Position numbers and translations under genes: made by a program. Shown piece by piece: positions 18,503-36,500 of a stretch of 64,000 bases of DNA. The notes under the pieces were generated by a model. The model was given only the letters and a program-made list of their open reading frames with translations. It had not been told where the DNA came from and ran no database searches. The stretch spans positions 215,559-279,558 of the forward strand of contig NW_019775483.1 in NCBI RefSeq assembly GCF_001039355.2, in the 5' to 3' direction. This DNA is from Lingula anatina (lineage: Eukaryota > Brachiopoda > Lingulata > Lingulida > Lingulidae). Numbering within the stretch: position 1 is the stretch's first letter; the number at the start of each line of letters is the position of its first letter.

Positions 18503-18842
18503 CACTAGTGGGCTTGATTTGGTCTTAAAGTGCAATTTAAGTTCACAAATAGTCTTACATGATCTTAAACCATGAGTAAGACTATTTCTGGTCTAACAGC
18601 CAATTAAGTTGTCTCCCCTTACACGTTCTCCTATTGTGAGCAGAGGTGTCCTCTATTGTGAGGGGAGGTATCCCCCATTGTGAGGGGAGGAAACTGCTTG
18701 ACCACTTAAGTAGATGTTAGATCATTTTTGATCTTAAAAGCAGATTCAGTCCATTTTAAGACTACTGCTGTAATGTTTAAGATCGTGTAAGATCACTTGT
18801 GAACTTAAATTGCACTTTAAGACCAAATCCAGCCCATTAGTG
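18503..18842. mobile_element. Fold-back MITE, ~340 bp
   Basis: The first about 68 bases, starting CACTAGTGGGCTTGATTTGG, are the inverted complement of the last 68 with only a few mismatches. The flanks read TAT on both sides, compatible with a short target duplication. The centre holds three imperfect copies of an ATTGTGAGGGGAGGT-type unit. There is no coding capacity, so it is a non-autonomous element. The superfamily is not assigned. Confidence 0.8.
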
Positions 18843-19753
18843 TATTCTAAACTTGCAAAGACAATTGAGTTAGCTAATAGATATGAAATATTCATCACAA
18901 ATATGATTGTATTCTTTTGGGGTTAAAAGGAATATATGAAAATTTAAAGCAATCTGCAACATAGCCAAGAAAGGGATAAACTGTGCAAAACATTGTATAT
19001 TTTTAACTTCTTTAGCCAAAGTCTATTACTATAAGCAACTGAAAAATACAAAGGTGAGCAAAGATACTGTCTATTTCAGTTATATATGTATCCTTGGTCG
19101 AGAAGAGAGCAGCCAATCTATAATATGGTATATGACAAATTTCATTACATTACATTTCCATATCATTACAATTGATTATGGACACAATTTCAACATACAA
19201 CTCAATCTACTATTATCAGTCACCTCTTGCTTAAAAATTGGGTGTACAATTAAAAGGGACCTCTTCTTTGTTAATATGCTGTCATGTTATTTGCATAAGA
19301 TCATACTTCTTTTTGTATATCAGGTCGGGGTTTTGGATAAATATAATAGTTTGCCAAAAATCATGTTAGTTCTCACTACAAGACAAAAAGTATTAGTAAC
19401 ATCCATTTATTTATTGCTCATTTTTCATACACAGATTCAAGAAACTATAAAATTATTAATTAGTTCATTGATTCTTGCCATTAGAGCAATTACCAGGATA
19501 TCTGTATTAGAAATGAGAATGAATAAATAAACAAACAAAATTTACATTTTCAGAAATTTTATTGACTCAAGAGATAATTTAATGAGACTTTTTTCTTTAT
19601 TTATATAATGACTAAAGCCCTTTGATAGACTACCACAGACTGAAGACCCTCAGCATAAAAAAATGGAAAGAAAAGGACACTTTTAAAATAAAGGAGAGTA
19701 TAGTTTGTAGTTGCTTCAGCTATGAACAATTTTCTGTCAAATTCGAATAAAGC

Positions 19754-20152
19754 CCTTTTCACACTGAACAGTATACTTTATTAATAGTCTGTACCAATAC
19801 AATGAATGCTTCAAACATGTCATAAGTTCACTACTTTGGGCTTATTAAATGGCCACGTATAGTATGGTAGCTCCACTTAGAAGTCTCATTCAAAATAGTG
19901 CACAACTATTTGCACCAAATAATGTCAGGGCGGAAGCAGTTGTAAATTTACATGAAAAAATAAAAAGGGCTAGAATTTACAAAAACCTTCGAGAATACCA
20001 ACTTATATGAACAATTGGACTTAAGTGAAAAGTTAAAAGAATCCAAAAGTTACAACCTTTTGAGAATATGGCCCCAGTTAAGTTGTCAATCCCTCATAAT
20101 GTACCAATACAGACTGTATCACTTCAGTATAATACCACTCAGCGTGAAAAGG
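19754..20152. mobile_element. Fold-back element with CCTTTTCAC termini, ~400 bp
   Basis: The left end (CCTTTTCACACTGAACAG) and the right end (reverse complement CCTTTTCACGCTGAGTGG) form imperfect terminal inverted repeats of about 55 bases, including a shared TCTGT(A)CCAATAC block. The interior lacks coding sequence. Target duplications are not evident, so the class is uncertain (hAT-like MITE possible). Confidence 0.65.
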
Positions 20153-21464
20153 ACCCCCGAGTTAAGGCCAGGTGTTATATCTTTCAAGTTCCCTGCTGCA
20201 AATGCTTATAGCCCTTAAATAAATCTTATTTCAACATCATATATCATATCAATGACCCTATCATATTCACTGAAGGTAACCTTCGTTGTTCTCCTTATCC
20301 TTAACATAACTAGAGTTGTACAATCTATGAAAATATAAATTCGATGGTTAAATTTAATTGCTGTTTTATCACAATTTTATTTATATAAGTGAGAATAGGT
20401 GTTATTGTTGCATGTTTAAAAAAACTACATGACTATCTTTCCTTTAAAAAAGAAATAAAGGGTTTATAGAATAATGTACAGATAAGAAACATTATTTAGC
20501 CTTTAAAGGAAAATGAACCTGTGAAATTTAAAACATAAAATATCAAATTAAGTGCACATATATACCCTATGGTGTAATCTTTATACCAAAAAAGAAATCT
20601 AACCAAAGAAAAAAATCATAAAACCAAACCATGCATACCTATATCGTTGTTTTACATAAAAAAATTCTACTACTTAAAATACCAGAACCACAATATACAT
20701 ATGCACCCAAAATAGGATAACATTACCCATTCAAATATGTTATGTGCATTACATTCAGTATCATATATGGCATATAATAGAAGTAAAGTGCCCCCTGGCA
20801 ATACATCATTATAAATCAAGTAGCACATGCTTAAGAAAGCTAAAGTTGTACCTATAATAATTCCCCTAAATCAAGAGTAAAAGTTTTAAATTAGAAAATA
20901 ATAATTTTGGCCAATCCATTAGTGATTTGACTTTTAAAAATATTTGATTTGTCTAAAGCTGGGAGTAAGCCCAGAATGCAAAGAGTAGCAAGTTATATAC
21001 AGATAATAATAATAATAATTAAATATATATATATATAAGTAATACCACAGTAGTACCAGATCCTGTCAGGTGATACTGGTTACAGTACTTTGCTTGAACC
21101 ACAATAAATAGTTGCATGAATAAGCATTACTTAGAAAGATTTTTGCCCAAGACAAAAACAAGTTATTAAGGAACTTGTATAACCTTTATCATAAATCTAG
21201 CTTAATATCCCACTCCATCAGTCTACTAAAGGGGAACATGGGCAAAAAATCATGTTAAAAAAGACTGTCAAAAAATCATTACAAATTCATGACATATTTG
21301 GTACCCAGACAGCAAAGACAGAAATAGCTCAAAGATGAGTGATGGGAACGCACAATAAAAAGTTGAAAGTACCAGTAGATTGTTGTTGATATTGTACAAT
21401 CAGGAGAGAGTACATATAAAGCACATGTAGCTGCCATTTGTGTTTTTAACTTGTGACACTTGAA

Positions 21465-21705
21465 TAATTACAATTTCTATTGCAGACAGGTATCACACAC
21501 ATTAACACTAACATTCTAATTTCTATGGGTGATTTACATGAAATAACTGCATAATTGACACTTCTGCTACATAAAGGTACCACATACAGTAAACATTAGT
21601 ATCCTTTGGGTGATTTACACTACACAAATGTATAACTGACATTTCAGCTACAAAAAGATATCACAAACATTTAACATTCTTTGAGTGATTGACAATAAAT
21701 ATGAT
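21465..21705. repeat. Diverged tandem repeat, ~85-90 bp unit, three copies
   Basis: Each unit has a GTA/ATATCACA..CATT block, a variable CTTTGGGTGATTTAC block and a CATAATTGACAYTTC..GCTACA block. The copies differ by substitutions and small indels, so the array is old. No coding sequence. Confidence 0.65.
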
Positions 21706-23274
21706 AAGAAGTGTCTTAAATATTGTTTTTTAATATTAGAAAATATTAGAAAATTTTGCTATTGGAATGTTTAAGACTTCGCACCTATAACTTGATTGTA
21801 ATTCTGTTTTATTTAATTGTATTTTGTGACATGACAGGCAGACAGACAGACCAGGAAAATGTAACTCACAAAGCATTGAGTCTGATTTTTTTCACAATTT
21901 TTGCACTGTACTTTTCTGTTGCATAATAAGACAAATAGAATAGAAATATGCGACATGAAAAGAAACCCATTTGATTTTACTTTAAAAAATCCTAGTTAAT
22001 ATCAGTGATAAGACAATTTAGAAAATAAGTTTTCTTCCAGCTAAAGATGCCTCATCAATAGTAGTTTTGATGGCTTACTCAAAGCTCAGGGATGAGCAAT
22101 CCTTTTACAGTGATAATTATCAAGAAACTTAAAACTAATAATGCTTTCTTTTGTGCAAATCACTACAAAAACTACTTCCAAAGGAAATTCTAAGTTTTAC
22201 AAGATAGCACCCAGTACTTTAGTCTCTAGAATATTATTAAAATTCCAATCACCTATGTACATATCAAGATACATAACCTACAAGCATGTCAGACCTTTTA
22301 AAATGAAATGTACACCCCTGATCAAAATCTAAATATCAAGATAAGTAATAGTGCAAGGATGAGTAATTGTGAGGCATAATGAAAAAAAAAATATGCTCAT
22401 AAAATATATATGAGGGTATTCACGAGTTCTAAACCTACCTGTCAGGGTCAGTAAGTACTGTTAAGTCACAGAAGTCACTATATTATAATATTCATAAACT
22501 TTTAAACTATGAATATCACTATGTTCCATGAGAATTTTATATGCAGCCATTTTATTACTTCATATATTGAATGCTTTCAATCCAAAATACACTACACATA
22601 CTTCTATGTGACCAATACACCATTTCTATGGTTATCTTTCTATAATTTGGTATCAGTGCTTCAAAATCAAATCAGTTACAAGAGACAACAGTTAAAAGAG
22701 AACTATTACAGACCACATAAAAACAAAGCTATTTATGAACTGTATGGCACATCCATGCTTGCACCACGGTACAGCAAGAATAAGCATATAATATGTCGAG
22801 TGCATGGTTACAGCAATGAAAACTGCATAGCTGCATGTCATTTGTCACTATATAGCCATACATATATGCATCAGCCATACATAAATAATTAATTGTGTCA
22901 CAGGTAATACTGAAATCCTGTCACAATTTAAATCCGCCTTTTCAATCTCGCCTAGGCAGATTTTAATTCTGCCTGGATTTCAACCTGGCCTTTGACAAAT
23001 ATATTCAATCCTCAGAATAATACCATCCATGTTCAACCTGCCCTTGATGTAGTTATGCTTCATCCAACTGAATAAAATGAAACAAAAACACCCATGTACC
23101 TTATTCAAGTTAATTAACTTAAACCTTATTCTCTCCTTTAGAATATGAACACCAAGAAAAGCTATAATTCCTGCACATTTTTCACCTCTGGCTATCAATA
23201 ATGCTATCATCAAAATATAATAATAATGATAATAATTTTTTATACAACTGACACCTGCAGTCTAGGATAAATAT

Positions 23275-23280
23275 TTTATT
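23275..23280 (-). terminator. Probable SLC35E3 polyadenylation signal
   Basis: AATAAA on the minus strand about 300 bases past the SLC35E3 stop codon, a reasonable 3'UTR length. Confidence 0.45.
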
Positions 23281-23576
23281 GGATATAGAGATAAAAATGA
23301 ACAAGATATATACTACTTCCCAGAACATACACACTCCCTCGTACTCACACACTCAGACATACATGAACACACTCACACACCCTAACCTTCAATTATGTTT
23401 TTAAACTCTAAGATTGCTCCCATAATGTAAATTCAAACACACAATTTTCCTACTGTAACCAAGAGAGAAACACTGTCCTAAAATTGATCACTTTGCTGAC
23501 AGCGACAGACTGGACAAATCTGGTCGGCTTTACCCAGATTTAGCTGTTCTTGATGGCCAATTTGTACTATCTTTGA

Positions 23577-27197
<3,621 letters not shown>

Positions 27198-27538
27198 CGT
27201 GAAATAGGTGTCTAACAGACATCGATATTTACAAAGTTAGCAAGACGCACCAATTAAAGGTTTTGTTATTTCGCAGTTATATTCTGAATAAAAGGGAGAT
27301 AATGGCGTGGCTCTTTACAATGATGTTGCGTAATGTTGTTCAGGTTGTGACACTAAAAAATATTTATTAGACCTGGAGTTAGTATTTTCTTGATACCAAA
27401 GGTCACGAAGATCAGAGAGGTCACGTTGATTCAGTGATCGCAGGTGGAGATAGTTGGACGTACTTTCATTAATTCAAGGAAGGCTTTAGAGTAGAGCGAT
27501 GGATTAATTCCAAGGATTTTATTTAACCAGATATCAGT
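27198..27538. promoter_or_regulatory. 341-bp head-to-head spacer between SLC35E3 and the ankyrin/SAM gene
   Basis: The start codons of two oppositely transcribed genes (27197 minus, 27539 plus) are only 341 bases apart, so both promoters and 5'UTRs share this interval. It is somewhat richer in G+C and CpG than the surrounding DNA. No convincing TATA box was seen. Confidence 0.6.
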
Positions 27539-30500
27539 ATGGGAAAGGAGAGCGATTTCTTAAAGGCGGTGAAGGCGAGCGATGTCGAGAAAATTGAGGT
27601 ACGTGGGACTTGTCAAGTTTCTGAGTGTGAAACGTACAACTTGTACAACTTACAAGTGCCAGGAAAGTGATACAAGGGTTCACTGTATGACTTTTGACTG
27701 GCGCCTCTGTTTTATCGACCGCTCGAAGTATAATAAGTGTGGGAAGAAGCTGTGATTTATATAAAGCATCAGATTAGACTAAGTCTCTATTATATTTAAA
27801 GTTATTTTTTGCTAATAATTAAATGTTTTAAAACTTTTTAAGTATTGATTAGTTTACACTACTGATTTATTGCATTTGTATATTTTAACAAGGAAGTTGA
27901 TTGAGCAACTTTCACCTTACGAGTAGCTGTATTCTTTAAAATACTGACTAATATGAAAAGTTTTTAAAGTTATATTCTCATAATAATGAGTCAATGGTCT
28001 ATTATTCTCACTTCTGTTTGCAGTGCATTTGTGTATGGGGGGCAGAGGTCATGGGAAAATTGTATTTTGCTTGATCGGAGCTAATAAATTATTTTCTTAA
28101 CATGTGCATTTATAAAAGGCTTTAATGTGTTCTGAATGTACAGTTTTTTAAGACAAATAACGTTATGCATTAAAGAGAAAGAAAATTATAAATCACCAGG
28201 AAGTGATTTCTGTTCTGTTCCATAAAGCACCGTTTGAAGTTAGTCATGAACTTTCATTTCCAGAAACTATACAATCCAAGCTCTGGATCTATTATGCGTA
28301 AGAAAGACAAGCATTTCCCGACTACGGAAGAGCTTCTAAAGACCAATCAAATCATCCATCTGCGACATCTCAATGTGAACTGTCAGGAGGAAGATTCAGG
28401 ATATACCCCGCTGATCATAGCAGTTCTTAATGGTGAGTACGGAGATGACTTTCAATAGACTAGATAAAAAGCAGGACAACATTGGATTCATCTGTTCAGC
28501 GTATCTGATTATTTGGATTGGGGATGTACACATTGCTGTTCATATGGTACAGATATGTTGTTTTGATGGTTATTTTTCATTACAGATCTGTAAAAAATAG
28601 GGAAAAAAGAGAAAATAAGGTACATGTACAGAGTTGGTGTGGAAATAGTGATTTCAGTGAAAAAATGGTGCAAAGTACAAAAAGAAGATTGGATTATCTG
28701 TTTTGCACAAATTAATGTTAAAAGCACAATCCTACAGACTTCATATCATAATAACATAAATATATGCCAGATTTTAGCAGTCATCACTAAGAATGAAGAA
28801 GAAATTCAATGTCCATGAATAATGGTTATGGAATTGTCATAGGTGAAAAGATGGCATTTAAATATATGCCCTGTCCTTATGTCTGTTATACATTTGTAGT
28901 TGAGATAAAGGTGCTACAGAATCTCTGCTTACTTAAATCTGGCCTCTTTGTACATGGGGATCATTTTCCTGTGTACCAGTTTTGATCTTGATCAAAATCA
29001 AAATAAGAAAAAAATACAAGATCACCACCTTTCTTTTGGGTTGGTCATGCAAACAAGTAGACAGGAGTCCCCGTTTAAACAGCCCCATGACTTGTAATTT
29101 GCACTGGAACATGATTAATTAACTTGTTTTTGTGCTTTATAAACACTAACTGCTCGCCTTATAGGGACATTGGGTTAATTTTTGTACAGAAAGCACATAA
29201 ATATTTCTCATACATTTTTTTCTTGTGGATATTCTATTTAAATGCAAAATAATAAAGTGCAGTAGGAAAGGGGTTAAAATTGATAGACAAAGAAGAAAGA
29301 ACAGAACTGTAAAGGATGCTTCAGCTGTTTAATTTTGATTTATAGGTTTGGTAAGAGACCTTTGTACAGAAGGGGGAAGCATATATCATGCTTGCTCTGT
29401 GAGCCTGCCTTTAAGTCACCTTGCTTGTATTAAGCTTGTCTGCTTAGGTGCTGACATTAGAACACAAAACTAATCACGCGTGAAAAATTAAAATTCTTTT
29501 AGTAGGTTACAGGAAGATGGACTAAAAACTGGGTATACAATATATATGTAAAAAGTTGTTTAAATCTTAACCCCAATCAGATTTACTTTTTAGAATATTT
29601 ATGGAGATTCATAATTGATCCTTGGCGTCCTGGGAGTTGCTCTTACAGCATATGTTTTCCTAAAGCTAATCATTCACTAATTCAATAAAAAGTCAGTAGC
29701 AGAAAGGTATATTTTTCCATTTTCTGTACAGGTAAAATGTCTTCATCATTTAAGGAGAATTTTTATGTTCTTGGACACCGTCCTTTCTCCTGTCTTAGAC
29801 TGGGTTCCAATACCTAGATTAATAAAACAGGATTGATCCATCTTTGAGGATTTACTGACTTAACAATAATTAATTACCCCCTAGCAGCTTCAGTAGGCAT
29901 GACAGACATCTAATCCGTTTAAGTTGATTGCAATTAAGCAAGAATCCCCCTTGGAGATGGATCGATCTACAGTAGGTACGATAGGGTCTGGGAATACTGT
30001 TTATCACTAGTATGGCTTACTTGAAGAAAGTTAAGGACAGTAAGGCAGTTTGTCATCTGACCACACACTGTCTCGTACACAGGAAGCTACAGGTTTTAAT
30101 GACAGCCCACGGTGAAAGGTGAGTGGTCAGTGAGTCACCACTGGTCCAGTTAGGGTCCAGTTATGGGTTGGTCAGTGCACCTGTAAGCTAGCCCTGTTTA
30201 GATCAGGGCTTAATGGATGGAACTGGCCTGCTTCTTGAGTTGACTAGAGAAGAGAGAATGAGTAGAGAGAGAAGCCACAGAAGAGGGGTGTACTAGTAGA
30301 TGGTTGGAATTAAATTTAAATCAACATTTTTCCTTCTTTCTTTTTACTGGTTTAATAAAGATCTCCATGTAGAAAACACATTTTGAATGATATTCTTCAT
30401 TAGATGAATTCTTTAAGCAAAGTAATTGATTTATCCCATAGATTAATTTGGCCACAGCCAGGCATTATTTGCTCACTTCCATTTTAGGATTGCCGTCAGC

Positions 30501-33500
30501 CTGCTTAATCAGGAATTACATCATGAGTTAATATCACCGGGCGCATCTACTTTTTAAAGAATGAAAAATGTTGATATCAGCCAAAATGTGCACCTGCTCA
30601 CAAAGCCTGCTGCCTCATGGATTAATATCTACATGAATAGCAGACAAAAAGATACGGAGAGTTTCACGTAACTGTGGGAGCTCTCCGCACATCTGTTGTA
30701 TTCGTCTCATGTGCGGGCTGTCAAGCAACATACCTGAGCATAGTAATTGCAAGTTACAGTCACTTTCAGACCTGCTAGACACAAAAACGGGTTTCAACAT
30801 TCTCGCCGTCTTGTATGAAAATTGACAAGTAATAAATATACTTGTAATCTTGAAAATTCTGATGTCATTAGTGTTAGTTTACTATGATATTTTACAGTAA
30901 TCATCAAGAAAGTCATTATCTAATTTGATGATAAATTGCAACCAACAATGGCAAATCAGTGATGAAGTAGCAAAATTAAATGATTATCTCAACTTCTGTA
31001 ATGATGTTATTATTTCTAGCAATTGGGAAAGAACATGTACTCATGCACTATAAGAAGGTGCAAAAGAAAATACTGGCCCCAAGGCAAAATGTCTGACAAC
31101 TTGTAATGTATACTAGTAATGAGTCCCCAACCCCAAAGGGGCACAAGGTGGCCTAAAGGGGTGTCGTTTTGGCAGGTGACATGTAATATAGAGGGAGCCT
31201 CAAGGAATTTTCTGACAAGTGATGGTTTAAAATAAAGTGACAGGCTATTCTCTCCAGAGCTTCAGGTGCTTTTGTTAAGGAGTGAAAAAAGACTAGCAGG
31301 ACAAGTTTGTCATTTTGAAAAGGGAAAGTGGCATTGCTAAGATACTAGCATGTTGTCTTGAACCCACCAGACAAGTCCTAGAAGTAGTTGATAGAGTACC
31401 ATATTTGCAAGGCTTTGATTTGAAATAAATGGGAAAAAAAGCAACTGCAGAACATTTGCAGTTGGCATTTTAACAGATGTTAGAAAGTAGTTTATATAAA
31501 TCAAACTGGCAATGACAAAAACATTTTTTGTCCATACACCCCTCCTTCTTTCTCTCCCTCTCCCCTCTCCCCTTCCATGTGGTAGGTTGTTATGGGTAAT
31601 AAGAAGCAAACTCTGTAATTTTTATACCACCTTAGACTCCTTGGGATTTGAATAATCCAGCACCATTATTCTTCAACATGGTTCTGAATGTTCTGTTCTA
31701 CTTGGTCAAGCTGCTTAGGCACGTTTTGAAAAGAAATTGGCACTTCTGTGATCAGATTTGTGTGGTAATTGGTTATTTGGAAAGTATCAAGAACTTGTAC
31801 CATACACTGGGGTTATATGTACATATCCTATCATTGATAATGACCGATTTAAACTTCCTTGCCAGAGACGTGATTGATGACTTTATCATAGAGTGTGACT
31901 AATGGATTTAAGTATGTGAAGGAAAAAGGCAAAAAAAAAAAAATCAGGTGAGGTAATAGTTAAAGTATCATGCAGGGGTGTAGGGCGTACCTTGAAATTC
32001 AATTGAAATACCTGAACATATTTTTTTCTCCCCAACAGCCATGGTAAATTTAAGATGTAATTGAAGGGCAGTGTTATTGAATTTTACACCCTTCTCAGAT
32101 GCTTGTGGTTTCAGTAAGTATTTTACTCTTTTATTATCAGTTCTCATGCTTTCAATCAACCTAGGCTATGTGTTCAGTGAGTCAATTCATTTTGGGGAGT
32201 TTTCAGGCCTTAGAACATTATCAATAAAGTAAAATTCACAATAAAGATTTTTGGAAGTTTTTTTAAATATATCTGCAAGACATAGGTGTATTTATTTCAA
32301 GCTCACCAATGAATTGTTGAAACAGACTTTGTTGTTAGATTTTTTTAAAAGGAAAAAAAGCAACTGTATTGCCTCATGCAGAGAGCAGCAATGGTGGAGA
32401 CAGATCTGTCAGTCCAAGGTCAGAGTTTTCGTGCAGACCACATTTCCAGTGACAAATTATAAAGGGGAAATGTACTTAATAACCTTATATATGTATATAA
32501 CTAGACCCCCCCCCAGCCTTGACTGAATGGAGCATTTATTAACTACTAGTTGCACTAACTGAACTGACAAAAAGACTTAACATCTGCATCTACAGACACT
32601 CCCCCCCTGTTGAGATTTGACTTAACTCGTGTGTAATTTTTATTAATGGGAATACCTTATACAAAAATTGTGCCATTTTGATTACAGTTCTTAGATACAC
32701 TTCAGTTTAAGCATAAGTTGAGGTAATACATAAAGGGAGAGAGGTTGATAATGCAAGGTAGGACAGGGTCATCATTAATGCATTCTCTCTTTGCCACTGT
32801 TGATTGAATGCCAGAAGATTGCAAGGTAGTTGAGGGGGGAGGGGATCTATACAATTATAGCAGCACAAGTGCTTGCTTTAGTTTAAGAAAACTTCCAATC
32901 TGTCATAGAATTTTATGTAGAGCTTCTGTACATGATAATCAAAGGTCAATATAGACAAAAAATAGGTCTCATCCTCTTTGATACAATTGCATGTTCGAAT
33001 GAAAAGGAAAGAGGACTGTACTGTAATAGGATGAAGTTTATGTGAAAAGGTAAAAATGACTGGTGGTAATAAGAAGATCAAAATGTCACCAAAGGATTGC
33101 TGTGTTTGTAATAAATTTAAATCGGTTGTTTTGCACTTTATACTTCAGACCTTCCAAAACCTAACAGGATGTTATTTAATACAAACTCTGCTATCGTTTT
33201 GTTTTTGATATAATTACGTTTCATGATATGAGGTTGGGTTTATTAAGGCTAAATTTACTGATAAGTGAATTTCTGGGTGTAATGTTGTGCGTGTTTAAAA
33301 TAAAAATAAATCACTATAGTATGTCCTAGTACACATAAGTTATATTTACATTAGATAAGCACTGGAGAACAGATTAGATTAGCTGACTCCAATTTCACTC
33401 TTGTTTTGAAATAAACTACTCCACATTCGTAATGTAGCATGCTTATGAAATTATGCAGCATAGCACAAGACACCCATTTAATTGTTCAGTTATGTATTTT

Positions 33501-36500
33501 GTATACTTAGCATTTTGCAATTTCTTTTTTAGTTGCAGAGGTCCAAACTCAATAGAATCTTTTTTTTTTTTTTCAGTCTGGCATTGTAATGGGGGGGGGG
33601 GGGGGAGNNNNNNNNNNNNNNNNNNNNNNNNNNNNNNNNNNNNNNNNNNNNNNNNNNNNNNNNNNNNNNNNNNNNNNNNNNNNNNNNNAAGTACCGTATC
33701 TCTAATCAGAAATTGCTTAATTGATAAAAAAAATATGTACTGTAACTGTTCATGACTGATCCTTACCCATTCATTTTGACCCAGTACCAGCTTTTCAATG
33801 GATATCACAAGGGGAAGAAAAGTCCAAGCTATTCTACCATTACTGTAAATATTTACAACATGGTTTTTGCATGGGGTAAAAATGTGGTATCCTGTTACAG
33901 TGTTACATCAGACAGTAGTGACTCAGTGCCAGTAATTTTAAGAACAGGCAGCCAGATATTGCAGACAAAACACCCATAAAACACAACAATCACTTACAGA
34001 GTGATACCCAAGGTTATTGCCAGAAAAGCCTGACTTTGTGTATGATTGCTTTTTTGTTGTAAGTAATCACTGGCCTAGGCTGCTTGAATCCAGGGAATAA
34101 ATCCACATTTTCCTCGGATGTGAAAGGCTGTACAAATGTAAAATGTTGAGAGCATCGACAAAATTTGATCTTTTAAAAATATAGTGTATATTAATGATCA
34201 AAGACACCGAACCGATCACTAGTATAGATCTCTGATTTGGTGTGAAATTGGTTATTTTGGCTTATTTTAATATATGCCATGGTGCCTTCAGTGTTAAAAA
34301 GGATCATAGAAGTATTAACCCAAATTTAGTCAGACTTCATGCTCTGATAAACTTTGACAAACTTTGATACCACTGGTGTCATTGAAGTAAAGAGATCATA
34401 TTCCACATCCTGTACTTCCCAATGAAAGGAAAGAAAAGACTTGTTGCTTTAGATCATGTCAGTCTAGATAATAACAGTTTAATGATTTTATGCTTAAATG
34501 TAAAAAGTCCCCAGATATTTATCTAGTGGCAATTCTTAACTGACTCAAGTTTCAATTACTTGTTGTTGACGGTCAGCAAGCACTTCTCTGCATGCTCATG
34601 GTTCACTTCTTCTTCAGTGCATCTTTTTCAATCTCTATGGAAAACTGACCATAGAATTTAATTAGCATTAATATTGTTCCATATACTAACTCATTTTCAC
34701 CTTGAAATTAAAAAATTCCTAATTGTAACACTAAGCTTGGCTATTGTTACATTACATGTGAATTGTATGTTATTTATGAAATATTTTTTAAGGGACCATT
34801 CCCAGACCCTATTGTACTGACTGTGGATCGATCTAGCTATTGTTACATTACATGTGAATTGTATGTTATTTATGAAATATTTTTTAAGGGACCATTCCCA
34901 GACCCTATTGTACTGACTGTGGATCGATCTATCTCCAATGAGGTTCTTGCTTAATTGCGATCAACTTAAGTGGCTTAGATAATCTAAGCAGGTTATTGAA
35001 TGCTTAGATGTCTGCCGTGCCTACTGAAGCTGCTAGGGGTAATAAATTATTGTTTAGCAGCTTTGGTAGGCATGCCAGACATTTAAACTGCTTAAGCTGA
35101 AAGCAATTTAGCAAGAAACGCCTCGGAGATGGATCAATCCTGTTAGACGGATCTAGGTATGGGAACCCAGTCTAAGAGATTCATATACTTTTTCATTGGC
35201 ATAGTTCCCAAACAAATACCTTTACCAATGACTGTTATCTGAAACATATTGTTCTCCGAGGAACTATCTTGAACATGTTTGGATAATTTCTCAGTATTAT
35301 ATGGTGTGGTTTTCCTTGAGATAGTCATTGCTATTATGGGAACTAGTTGTAGCCTGCATTGTTTGGAAAAGAACATTTTAAAGGTATGGTACCTGGGCTT
35401 TTTTCACCAAATCAAGTTTTTATTTCAAGAATAAAGCAGTCTAAAAGGTATCCTATTTGGGATTTTTGCACCAAAGTGATTTTTTTCACTAAAAAAAGAA
35501 CAATTTTCTCCTTCTCACAGAAGTCACTGCTTGACCCATAATGCACTTGAATTGGATGTTTTGTACCATTTCAATTAATTAATTTAGTTTTGAATGTTTC
35601 ATGAAACATTTTGACTGCCATCTTCCTTATATTTTATGTGAAAAGTTCTGCGCAGAATCAGGAATGGCCTCATTTTCATTCATAACAAGTAAATGACTGC
35701 AGAGTTTTGCATGATGACCATATACTTTGTAAAATTTAAAAAAATTTATTCGGTGCATGATTATGTAAGATACCAAGGCTTGGACCTTACAATATTAGAT
35801 TCTAAAGATTAAAAAATATATTAACATCACTACACTTCAGATCAACTCATTTAAGGGGTTTTATCATTTAAATATCTAGATTTTGAAAGAAAAAAAGCTT
35901 TGCAGGATAAGAATAATACTTCGTAACATGTTCAAACACGTGCAGGATACCTTTAAGGGCGATGGAGGCACACTCACACGTGTATGCATACGTCTGTATT
36001 TATATTACAGATATGTATGTTACAAATATCTGGATGTCTGTTTCCATTGCCTGTTCTCAGCTCCATTAGCCACTAGGGTGAGAGTGCAGGCAATTAGGAG
36101 ATGTTGGAATCCCAGCTGTGTTAATTATATACTAGTACTCTGAGGAATATAGCATACAGAATATGGACTTAGAAGAAGACCCTTGATATTGGTCTATATA
36201 TAATAAAATGACTGAGAAAATACATTTCATATTTCTTTTGAAATGTTTTAAATGAAATATTAAGTTTTTCTATTATGTTATAATTTACAATTTGTTAAAA
36301 GTCCAGAATTAGGTGATAAGCATATATTTATTATTTACATAAAACTAAATTCAGTCAAGTCTCAAAAATATTCAATTTAGTTTTTTTTTTATTAAATTTT
36401 CAAATCAAAGTATATCTCACATAAATTAGCCATTCACCTCTTATAAATCCATATTAATTTCATCCAAAACCAATCCAAATTCCTATTATTTAGTTCTTAT

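Larger units (their letters stand above)
18843..23576. other. Convergent intergenic DNA without genes
   Basis: AT-rich DNA between RIBC (plus) and SLC35E3 (minus). It contains a second fold-back element (19754-20152), a diverged tandem repeat (21465-21705), a short (TA)n run near 21020 and, at its right end, the probable SLC35E3 3'UTR. The longest open frames (for example 19054-19530) have the low-complexity Ile/Leu/Phe composition of AT-rich noise. I see no conserved protein or RNA gene. Confidence 0.6.

Noticed and set aside
19054-19530. 158-codon open frame on the plus strand
   Set aside because: AT-rich, Ile/Leu/Phe-rich translation without motifs, in intergenic DNA next to other noise frames.
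22509-22892. 127-codon open frame on the plus strand
   Set aside because: No recognisable domain, biased low-complexity composition, no splice context.
34763-34954. Protein with a perfect internal repeat
   Set aside because: Produced by the 96-base DNA duplication at a MITE end; not a gene.
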